This document shows positions 7,326 through 13,006 of a DNA stretch of 13,006 bases, piece after piece. This DNA is from Desulfomonile tiedjei (GTDB lineage Bacteria > Desulfobacterota > Desulfomonilia > Desulfomonilales > Desulfomonilaceae). The DNA lies in NCBI GenBank assembly GCA_020718965.1, contig DYRE01000025.1:1-13006 (forward strand), given 5' to 3'. Each line of letters begins with the position of its first letter. Positions within the stretch are counted from its first letter, which is position 1. Made by a program: the position numbers and the translations under genes. The notes beneath the pieces were generated by a model that did not search any database, was not told the DNA's origin, and saw only the letters and a program-made list of their open reading frames with translations.

Positions 7326-7354
7326 TTGACTGAAACAAAACCCGATGTTAAGCT
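7326..7354 (+). promoter_or_regulatory. Candidate sigma70 promoter of the deacetylase gene
   Basis: TTGACT (7326-7331, 5 of 6 consensus) and TAAGCT (7349-7354, 3 of 6 including the key T1, A2 and T6) are separated by 17 bases. It would give a leader of about 85 bases before ATG 7447. The weak -10 next to the tandem repeat would suit activator dependence, which is inference. Confidence 0.35.
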
Positions 7355-7446
7355 AAATTAATGGGATAGACCTTATCTGAGACCACTATTGGCAGTTGTC
7401 TGCAAGGGTTCACCGTGCTCATTAATAACTTCCGGCGGTATCTACC

Positions 7447-8511
7447 ATGAAACCCACTGGGCTGATTCGAGACAAAATATATCTGAAACATAATATGGGG
7501 ATGTATCATCCAGAGAGTCCGGAACGGTTGGAGGTGCTCTATCAAATGCTTGACCAGCTTGGAAGCGCCTTCAACATTGACTATGTCGAACCGCGACAAG
7601 CTTCTCAGGAAGAACTATGCGCGAATCACGATGCTAGATATGTCGATCGCATTCTTAACACGAAAGGATGCGAAACTATCTTTCTTGATCCAGACACTTC
7701 GACATGCTGCGATTCATGGGAAGCTGCAATTTCTGCTGTTGGCGGGCTTCTATGCCTGGTGGATGGGGTGATTGATGGAACGATCAGAAACGGTTTTGCC
7801 CTGGTACGTCCTCCCGGTCATCATGCTGAGAATAAGAGGGCAATGGGTTTCTGTCTTTTCAACAACATCGCTGTGGCGGCGCATTATGCCTTGAACAGAC
7901 ACAATCTTGATAGAGTGGCAATAGTCGATTGGGACTTACACCATGGAAATGGAACGCAGAATTCCTTTTATGAAGATCCGCGTGTCCTGTTTATATCAAC
8001 TCATCAATATCCACATTATCCAGGCACCGGGGGAATCCGTGAGATAGGCCATGGTCCAGGCGAAGGATATACCGTCAATGTTCCTCTGGCCTCAGGCGCA
8101 GGCGACGCTGAGTATATTACAGTTTATGACCGCCTGATATACCCGCTTCTGGAAAGTTTCCAACCACAGTTAATTCTGGTCTCCGCAGGATTTGACGCCC
8201 ACGAAAAGGATCCGCTCGGTGGGATGAGTCTCACTGAAGATGGCTATGACGCCATGTTGAAGATTTTGATGCGATCTGCCTGGCAGACTTGTTCTGACAG
8301 ATTGTTATTGGTACTCGAAGGGGGCTATCAACTTGACGCTCTCAGAAATTCAGTGAAACGCGTCCTATATACCCTTTCCAACTATGATCCCTCTGTAGAG
8401 TCTCCCGCAAAGTGCCCGGACATCTGCAATCTTCCACACGCTTTCAGGGCGCGCCTGAGAGATATACTTGCATTTGTAGGAAAATATTGGCCTACTCTAC
8501 CCCAATTATGA
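7447..8511 (+). CDS. Histone deacetylase superfamily (AcuC/acetylpolyamine amidohydrolase-like) protein
   Basis: Zinc-dependent amidohydrolase of the arginase-deacetylase fold. Bacterial members remove acetyl groups from lysines (AcuC on acetyl-CoA synthetase) or from polyamines. The 354 residues cover the whole domain. The catalytic set is intact: His125-His126 in RPPGHHAE, zinc ligands Asp163 and His165 in DWDLHHGNGT, zinc ligand Asp250 in SAGFDAHEKDPLG, and Tyr294 in LEGGY. The N-terminal HPESPERL (21-28) is characteristic of the class II-like bacterial group. There is no signal peptide, so it is cytosolic. ATG 7447 has only a weak ribosome site (GGCGGT 7434-7439), but the family N-terminus begins here. 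No acs or acyltransferase gene is next to it, so the substrate cannot be read from context. The class is firm and the substrate unknown. Confidence 0.92.
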   Translation: MKPTGLIRDKIYLKHNMGMYHPESPERLEVLYQMLDQLGSAFNIDYVEPRQASQEELCANHDARYVDRILNTKGCETIFLDPDTSTCCDSWEAAISAVGGLLCLVDGVIDGTIRNGFALVRPPGHHAENKRAMGFCLFNNIAVAAHYALNRHNLDRVAIVDWDLHHGNGTQNSFYEDPRVLFISTHQYPHYPGTGGIREIGHGPGEGYTVNVPLASGAGDAEYITVYDRLIYPLLESFQPQLILVSAGFDAHEKDPLGGMSLTEDGYDAMLKILMRSAWQTCSDRLLLVLEGGYQLDALRNSVKRVLYTLSNYDPSVESPAKCPDICNLPHAFRARLRDILAFVGKYWPTLPQL

Positions 8512-8594
8512 GGCTGCTGCTGAACTTCCAACTTCATTTCAACCACACATCTCCACAGTCACATTTCCTTCGTATGCGGGGATGTTAAATTCTC

Positions 8595-9548
8595 GTGGTC
8601 AATGGAATTCTTTTAATAGATAAGCCCATAGGAATTACATCAAACAGAGTGGTGGGGATGGTTCGGAGACGTCTTGGTCGCTCTGTAAAAGTAGGACATA
8701 CGGGAACTCTCGATCCCGCCGCGTCGGGTTTGCTCGTGATTTTGGTGGGAGTTGCAACACGGGCTCTTGATTTCCTGGACGAAACCCGGAAACGATACCT
8801 TGTCACTATCAGATTAGGGGAAGAGAGCGACACGTGCGACAGCGAAGGAACAATATCTGTTACTGGAGATCCTGGCAGTTTGAGCGCCGAACAGATAGAC
8901 GCGTGTTTGAGAAAATTTAAAGGCCCTATCGAACAAATCCCTCCCCATTTTTCCGCCATCAAAAAGGACGGGGTTCCTCTTTACAGGTTGGCGAGGAAGG
9001 GTGTATTCCCGAGTTTGGAAAAAAGGCAAGTAGAAATATTTGAAATTACGGTTATTCGATGGAGTTCCCCAGATTTGGATGTTGATGTTATTTGCTCAAA
9101 AGGTACATACGTGAGATCCCTGGCGCGAGACATCGGAGTTTGTCTAGGGGTTGGAGGTAGGGTTGAGACTCTCAGAAGAATAGCTTCTGGCAATTTTGAT
9201 GTGAAGAAGGCCCGCAGCGTTGATTTCATAAATAGCGCACCCGTGAATGATTTGATTGAATCGACCGTAGATCTTACTTACGTTTTGAAACATATTCCCC
9301 TTTTGGATATATCTGACCTGGATCTGGGAAAACTTGCCTGTGGTGTATGGGTCGATTATCCGCTCAAATCTGCCACGAATGAGGATTCCATTACTGTTTC
9401 GGGAGACAGACTGTATAGGGTCCAGGATAAATCGGGTCTATTGTTGATAATCGTTCGTGTAAATGTTGATGGTGAGAAGGCGAAATTGAAGCCGGTCAAA
9501 GTTTTCAATGTTCTTTCGCAGAGAGCCATTGAAGAGAAACATGAATAG
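8595..9548 (+). CDS. truB: tRNA pseudouridine(55) synthase
   Basis: Converts U55 of the T-loop in nearly all tRNAs to pseudouridine. The N-terminus GILLIDKPIGITS is diagnostic, and GHTGTLDPAASG carries the catalytic Asp40. YLVTIRLGEESDT, IPPHFSAIKKDG and SKGTYVRSLARDIG (about 167-180) follow in the usual order, and a C-terminal PUA-like part completes the 317 residues. The start is GTG 8595: an in-frame TAA at 8586-8588 excludes anything further upstream, and the family motif begins within 3 residues. The ribosome site GGGGA (8578-8582) is 12 bases away, longer than ideal, so translation may be modest. In many bacteria truB lies between rbfA and rpsO. Neither is here, so the gene is detached from the usual nusA-infB cluster. 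Confidence 0.96.
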   Translation: MVNGILLIDKPIGITSNRVVGMVRRRLGRSVKVGHTGTLDPAASGLLVILVGVATRALDFLDETRKRYLVTIRLGEESDTCDSEGTISVTGDPGSLSAEQIDACLRKFKGPIEQIPPHFSAIKKDGVPLYRLARKGVFPSLEKRQVEIFEITVIRWSSPDLDVDVICSKGTYVRSLARDIGVCLGVGGRVETLRRIASGNFDVKKARSVDFINSAPVNDLIESTVDLTYVLKHIPLLDISDLDLGKLACGVWVDYPLKSATNEDSITVSGDRLYRVQDKSGLLLIIVRVNVDGEKAKLKPVKVFNVLSQRAIEEKHE

Positions 9549-9713
9549 TAGTAAAGTATATTGGAGATTTGGATGGTAACATTATTAAACTACAAGATTT
9601 AACACTACTAATTATTGCTCTTGACTTAATAAGAGATTATGGTTGGCAGCACGATCTATTTCATGGAATCGCTGCTAGGAATCGGATCAAGATCGGATTT
9701 GAGAGAGAATATC

Positions 9714-10613
9714 ATGAAGAAATTTAACATAATGTTCATTTTTATGATTTTGATTCTAGTTACATCGTCTTATGGTCATTCTCCAAATGTTTTGGCTGAC
9801 GCCAACGGTCAAGAGACCGTATCTAAGAAAAATGAAACGGTTGTTTTGGAGGCCGCGCCACTTTGGATTGTTGTTAATATGTTCACTGGAAGATCTTCAA
9901 AACAGGCGGTAATTGTTCAAGAGACTCTCGAAAGACTCGGGGCTGACGGGCGAGGAATTATACTGCCTTTTTCGGAAATTACAGTTGAGAACATGATGAA
10001 GTTAAAGCCGGCGTTCTTGGCCTTGAGCCCGAATGGAATTCCATGGTGTAAATATCAGGGTAAGAATGGACAGGACCTGCGAAACTTTTTTAAGGACTTA
10101 CGTATAATTGTCGAAGATCTCGATATCCCGGTTATAGGGATTTGCGGAGGACATCAGGCTCTGGCTTTAGCATTTGGAGGCAAAGTCGGACCGATTCGGG
10201 GAGGAGAGGACGACTGTTTTCCGTATGGGCATAATCCCACAGAAAAGGGTAGGCACGATGTCCACGTCCTTCACAGGGACCCATTGTTTTTAGGCATGGG
10301 AAAGTCCTTGAATCTTGTCCAAAGCCATTATGATGAAGTCAAACGACTGCCCGCAGGCTTTGTAGCTCTTGCCGCAAATAAAATGTGTCCGTATCAGATA
10401 ATAAGACACCCCGACAAGCCAGCTTACGGGGTCCAGGCTCACACAGAATACTATCTGAACTCCAGACCAGACGGTGGAATTCTACTTAGAAACTTTCTGG
10501 ACATCGCCAGGACACACAACAAGATTGTACGCCAGCCTTGTTCGGCTCCCGCGACCCGATCACAAGCAATGGACGCGGCGGACCCCATGCCTTCTAGAAA
10601 GGCATTATGGTAG
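9714..10613 (+). CDS. Exported class I glutamine amidotransferase-like protein
   Basis: The first 29 residues read as a Sec signal peptide: MKK, then a hydrophobic core FNIMFIFMILILV, then a probable cleavage after VLA (about residue 28). A GATase1 domain follows (about 50-270). Its triad looks complete: Cys144 in GICGGHQAL, His243 and Glu245 in YGVQAHTEY. SHYDEV and LPAGFVALA are typical of the fold. LSPNGIPW (104-111) stands where LSGGP usually sits in the oxyanion strand. There is no synthetase domain or partner gene, so it more likely hydrolyses a gamma-glutamyl or similar amide, or another peptide-like bond, outside the cytoplasm. That is inference. I preferred ATG 9714 (GAGAG 8 bases before) because it gives a clean signal peptide. 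ATG 9639 would add 25 residues in front of it. The upstream 165 bases are AT-rich and show no clear promoter. Confidence 0.8.
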   Translation: MKKFNIMFIFMILILVTSSYGHSPNVLADANGQETVSKKNETVVLEAAPLWIVVNMFTGRSSKQAVIVQETLERLGADGRGIILPFSEITVENMMKLKPAFLALSPNGIPWCKYQGKNGQDLRNFFKDLRIIVEDLDIPVIGICGGHQALALAFGGKVGPIRGGEDDCFPYGHNPTEKGRHDVHVLHRDPLFLGMGKSLNLVQSHYDEVKRLPAGFVALAANKMCPYQIIRHPDKPAYGVQAHTEYYLNSRPDGGILLRNFLDIARTHNKIVRQPCSAPATRSQAMDAADPMPSRKALW

Positions 10614-10683
10614 AGTTTGTCCTAATCGCAAACTATGTCTATAAGCGATTCCAACATTTCGAATTCAAGGGGGTTAAATTACC

Positions 10684-11115
10684 TTGAAAGAGTTTAAGCC
10701 AAGCATTGACCCGGAATCAGAACCCTTACGATATGCGGCTGAAGTCGTTGGTGGAGATCCCTTTTCGCGGTTTTTGGGTATCATTGTTGAAGAAGCGCGG
10801 GATTCCTACGCACGAGTCAGTTTAAAGCTGAAGCCGGAATATTGCAATTCAGCGGCTCGTAGTCACGGGGGAATCATCTTTTCAGTAGCTGATCAGGCGT
10901 TTGCGATAGCCTGCAATTCGCGAGGTTACTCAGCCTTTGCGGCTGAAATGAAAATCAATTACTTCGAAGCAACCAGGGCCGGAGATACTGTTAGCGCGGA
11001 AGCCAAACCTATAGACATTCGGAAGAGAATCAGTTTATGGAACATTGAAGTTCGCAATCAGGACTCAAGCCTTGTAGCCGTGGCTCATGGACTGGCATAC
11101 CATTTCGTGAAGTGA
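10684..11115 (+). CDS. PaaI-family hotdog acyl-CoA thioesterase
   Basis: Predicted to hydrolyse acyl-CoA thioesters to free acid and CoA. PaaI proper acts on ring-hydroxylated phenylacetyl-CoA, but relatives take other aryl or short acyl-CoAs. The 143 residues form one hotdog domain. The signature NSAARSHGGIIFSVADQAFAIACN (positions 55-78) holds His61-Gly62-Gly63 on the central helix and Asp70, the equivalent of the PaaI catalytic acid. EMKINYFEATRAGD and the SLWNIEV strand complete the fold. The start is TTG 10684: an in-frame TAA at 10675-10677 blocks anything earlier, and GGGGG (10669-10673) lies 10 bases ahead. It ends 6 bases before the sigma54 regulator gene, so the two are probably one transcript. 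No phenylacetate pathway genes are near, so I give no symbol. Confidence 0.88.
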   Translation: MKEFKPSIDPESEPLRYAAEVVGGDPFSRFLGIIVEEARDSYARVSLKLKPEYCNSAARSHGGIIFSVADQAFAIACNSRGYSAFAAEMKINYFEATRAGDTVSAEAKPIDIRKRISLWNIEVRNQDSSLVAVAHGLAYHFVK

Positions 11116-11121
11116 TTAATC

Positions 11122-12531
11122 ATGAATGAAATATCACAGCCGTTTGGCCGCGTCCTAGTTGTAGAGGACGACTTGTTCAACGGCCCCTATACTGTAGAGC
11201 TTCTGAGAGGATCCGGATTTGATGCCAATCTCGCTGTATCGGCCGAAGAAGCTCTGGTATTTCTTGACAATAGCAGTGAGTCAGAACCCGATTTGATTCT
11301 TCTGGACGTCAACCTGCCAGGTATGGACGGTTTGGAAATGGCCGCAAAACTGAAAGCTCATAGCGAATTCCAGTATATTCCAATAATCATATTTACTGTT
11401 CACGATTCTCTTGAATTCAAAATTCAGGGGTTAAACAGCGGTGGAGATGATTATCTGACCAAACCTTTTGAGGCTGACGAGCTTATGGCTCGGGGAAACG
11501 CCATGATGAGGATTAGGAGGCTTTACAAAAGCCTACAGAATGAACGCCTTGAAAACCTAAGGTTGTCCGAAACACTGGATAGTTCCGAGAAGCTTGCCAA
11601 TCTCTTGGGGCGATCCGAAAAAATGCGCGGCATTTGTGATCTTATTCTGGATATATCGGGGTCCGATTCAAACGTTCTCATTCACGGGGAATCAGGAACA
11701 GGCAAGGAAATAGTAGCCAAGGCGATTCATGGATACAGTCAGAGAAGAAATGGACCATTTGTAATTGTAAATTGCGCTGCGTATGCTGAGACACTCTTGC
11801 AATCAGAGTTATTTGGACACGAAAAGGGAGCTTTCACCGGCGCAATAAAGTCAAAAAGAGGCAGGTTTGAACAGGCTGATGGTGGAGCGCTCTTTCTTGA
11901 TGAGATAGGTGAAGTGAATTTGCCGACCCAGGTTGTTCTCCTCAGAGTCATACAGGAAAAGCGTTTTGAAAGGGTAGGTGGGGAAAACACTATTTCGACA
12001 GACGCGAGGATCATAGCCGCTACCAACAAGGATCTAAAGAAATCGATGCTCCAGGGGACCTTCAGGGAAGATCTATACTGGCGGCTAAATGTCATCAACA
12101 TCCACATTCCTCCTTTGCGTGACAGGAAGGAAGATATTCCACAGTTAGTTAGCAACTTCATCGAAAGTTTCAACGAACGGTTAGGCAAGAAAATAGTGAA
12201 ATTTAGTCAGGATGCCATGGATCTTATCTTCAGGTATTACTGGCCTGGTAATGTCAGGCAGCTTGAAAACGCTGTAGAGAGAGCCATGGTGATGTGCAAG
12301 CGGGAGATTATAAGACCAGAAGATCTACCGCAGGAGTTACGTCCCGGGGATTCCGAATTGTTTGGCTCGAGCGTTAAAGACGCTTGTTTGGGGACCCTTG
12401 AGCGCGAACATATCAGATCAGTACTGGAACAATGCAACTGGAACAAATTTAGAGCGGCTCAGGTTATGGGAATAAGCAGGAGCACTCTTTACAGTAAAAT
12501 GAAAAAGCACGAACTGTTGGCGCCGGTTTGA
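11122..12531 (+). CDS. NtrC-family sigma54-dependent response regulator
   Basis: Two-component regulator that activates sigma54 promoters. There are three domains in 469 residues. The receiver (about 10-130) has acidic pair Asp16-Asp17, phospho-acceptor Asp62 in LLDVNLPGMDG, Thr92 and Lys114. The AAA+ domain (about 160-395) has Walker A GESGTGKE (189-196), the sigma54-contact loop GAFTGA (236-241), Walker B FLDE (258-261), and the REDLYWRLNV and WPGNVRQLEN motifs. A Fis-type helix-turn-helix lies near 425-466 (AAQVMGISRSTLYSKMKKH). All key residues are intact, so it should be phosphorylation-controlled and active. It starts 6 bases after the thioesterase stop, with a poor ribosome site (possible translational coupling), and is followed after 10 bases by the unknown gene. 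No histidine kinase is in the window. The target genes are unknown. Confidence 0.95.
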   Translation: MNEISQPFGRVLVVEDDLFNGPYTVELLRGSGFDANLAVSAEEALVFLDNSSESEPDLILLDVNLPGMDGLEMAAKLKAHSEFQYIPIIIFTVHDSLEFKIQGLNSGGDDYLTKPFEADELMARGNAMMRIRRLYKSLQNERLENLRLSETLDSSEKLANLLGRSEKMRGICDLILDISGSDSNVLIHGESGTGKEIVAKAIHGYSQRRNGPFVIVNCAAYAETLLQSELFGHEKGAFTGAIKSKRGRFEQADGGALFLDEIGEVNLPTQVVLLRVIQEKRFERVGGENTISTDARIIAATNKDLKKSMLQGTFREDLYWRLNVINIHIPPLRDRKEDIPQLVSNFIESFNERLGKKIVKFSQDAMDLIFRYYWPGNVRQLENAVERAMVMCKREIIRPEDLPQELRPGDSELFGSSVKDACLGTLEREHIRSVLEQCNWNKFRAAQVMGISRSTLYSKMKKHELLAPV

Positions 12532-12541
12532 ATGGAAAGCC

Positions 12542-12874
12542 ATGAAAGTCCAATTTTTTACGGGGGTTCTGCAGTCAGAGGAAGGGCATGTAATCCCTGT
12601 TGCGTGGGCACGCTCCGAATTTGGAGTTCGGGTTCAGGTATTTGATCAGATAAGGGAAATTGAAGCTTCGGAACTCGGACGACTCTCCGAATCTATTCTT
12701 GTAACTGTTGTGGACCTTGAAGGACTCGATTCCGTTAACTCCAATTACATAGTTGATGCGCTGTTGAAAGGGCGATATTATAATAGGCCCGGAGTTCGAG
12801 GGAAACTGGACACGGCGTTGTATTTACTGGTTAACGAGGCGCTTGGCGAACTTTCAAGACCGATGCTTGACTGA
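12542..12874 (+). CDS. Uncharacterised 110-residue protein
   Basis: I do not recognise this protein. It has no signal peptide, membrane helix, Cys pair or known catalytic motif. It begins MKVQFFTGVLQSEEGHVIPV and shows alternating hydrophobic strands to about residue 60 (VRVQVF, ILVTVVDLEG). A probable helical C-terminal half follows (YIVDALLKGRYYNRPG, then LDTALYLLVNEALGEL). The composition is mixed and slightly acidic, so a small soluble alpha/beta protein is likely. The ATG is 10 bases after the sigma54 regulator stop, with GGAAAG (12534-12539) as ribosome site, so it is most likely co-expressed with that regulator. It is probably a real gene: the frame is open, the codon use resembles its neighbours and it is tightly packed. 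It could be a regulator-associated accessory protein, but nothing in the sequence shows this. Confidence 0.75.
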   Translation: MKVQFFTGVLQSEEGHVIPVAWARSEFGVRVQVFDQIREIEASELGRLSESILVTVVDLEGLDSVNSNYIVDALLKGRYYNRPGVRGKLDTALYLLVNEALGELSRPMLD

Positions 12875-13006
12875 CACCACCCTGAAAACTTATAAGCAAG
12901 CGTCGAATGGTTACGGCAGCAATGAAGAGTAACAATTTTTCGCATATAATACTTTTGGAAAATAGCTAGTTATATGTAAAAGTGAGATTACAAATAATTA
13001 TTTCTT
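12875..13006. other. AT-rich end of window without a gene
   Basis: No open frame of useful length is seen on either strand. The stretch becomes AT-rich from about 12930. TATAAT (12945-12950) is a perfect -10 hexamer, but there is no good -35 at 16-18 bases and no extended -10. It may hold a promoter for a gene beyond the window. No terminator hairpin is visible after the 110-residue protein. Confidence 0.4.

Noticed and set aside
7389..7404. Sigma54-like promoter TTGGCAG...TGCA before the deacetylase gene.
   Set aside because: The GG and GC elements are separated by 9 bases instead of the required 10, and the -12 lacks the full TTGC.
9615..9643. Sigma70 promoter before the exported amidotransferase, using TTGCTC or TTGACT with TATGGT.
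   Set aside because: TTGCTC matches only 3 of 6 at 17 bases, while the good TTGACT (9621-9626) is only 11 bases from TATGGT.
9642..9660. Sigma54-like TTGGCAG at the start of the exported amidotransferase region.
   Set aside because: The -24 half is fair, but no GC is present at the -12 position (TCTAT instead of TTGCW).
10624..10650. AATCGC/GCGATT inverted repeat after the exported amidotransferase, as a terminator.
   Set aside because: Six-base stem, 15-base loop and no T-tract after it.
11739..12188. Antisense 149-codon open frame opposite the sigma54 regulator.
   Set aside because: Shadow of the AAA+ domain codons. The protein has no recognisable domain.
12945..12950. Promoter at the perfect TATAAT near the window end.
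   Set aside because: No acceptable -35 at 16-18 bases and no TG extension. The AT-rich setting makes the hexamer unremarkable, and the downstream gene is out of view.

Overview
The window looks like core chromosome of an anaerobic bacterium, most likely a Desulfobacterota (former Deltaproteobacteria) sulfate reducer or syntroph related to Desulfomonile or Syntrophobacter. This is inferred from the gene mix and protein style: a proton-pumping complex I operon, a tetrahydrofolate C1 enzyme, type III pantothenate kinase, an NtrC-type regulator and moderate GC. No rRNA or marker gene in the window proves it. Coding density is high. I see no phage, transposon, CRISPR, tRNA or rRNA.

Layout. Bases 1-3637 hold the 3' end of a nuo operon: the C-terminal part of nuoL, then nuoM and nuoN, the three antiporter-like proton-pumping membrane subunits of NADH:quinone oxidoreductase. 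After 28 bases comes purQ (3666-4475), a long-form glutaminase subunit of FGAM synthase. A leader with small inverted repeats and a strong Shine-Dalgarno precedes fhs (4569-6335), a formate-tetrahydrofolate ligase homologue. It reads more like the eukaryotic MTHFD1 synthetase domain than the usual bacterial enzyme, and several family-conserved blocks are altered. A hairpin terminator (6359-6390) separates it from the convergent coaX (6389-7180, minus strand).

A 266-base divergent intergenic region (7181-7446) carries candidate promoters in both directions and a perfect tandem 11-bp repeat. It leads to a histone-deacetylase-superfamily gene (7447-8511), then truB (8595-9548). Next is an exported class I glutamine-amidotransferase-like protein (9714-10613). 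The last block is a tight cluster: a PaaI-type hotdog thioesterase (10684-11115), an NtrC-family sigma54 response regulator (11122-12531) and an unrecognised 110-residue protein (12542-12874). The final 132 bases are AT-rich and show no gene.

How the genes fit together. Complex I handles respiratory or reverse electron flow. Fhs and PurQ touch C1 and purine metabolism, since formyl-THF feeds purine synthesis and the reductive acetyl-CoA pathway. CoaX, the PaaI thioesterase and the deacetylase homologue all bear on CoA and acyl-group handling. These links are thematic rather than a demonstrated pathway. The most noteworthy items are the divergent Fhs, the exported amidotransferase-fold protein, the operator-like tandem repeat before the deacetylase gene and the unknown gene coupled to the sigma54 regulator. 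I did not find convincing evidence of a wholly new multi-gene system.
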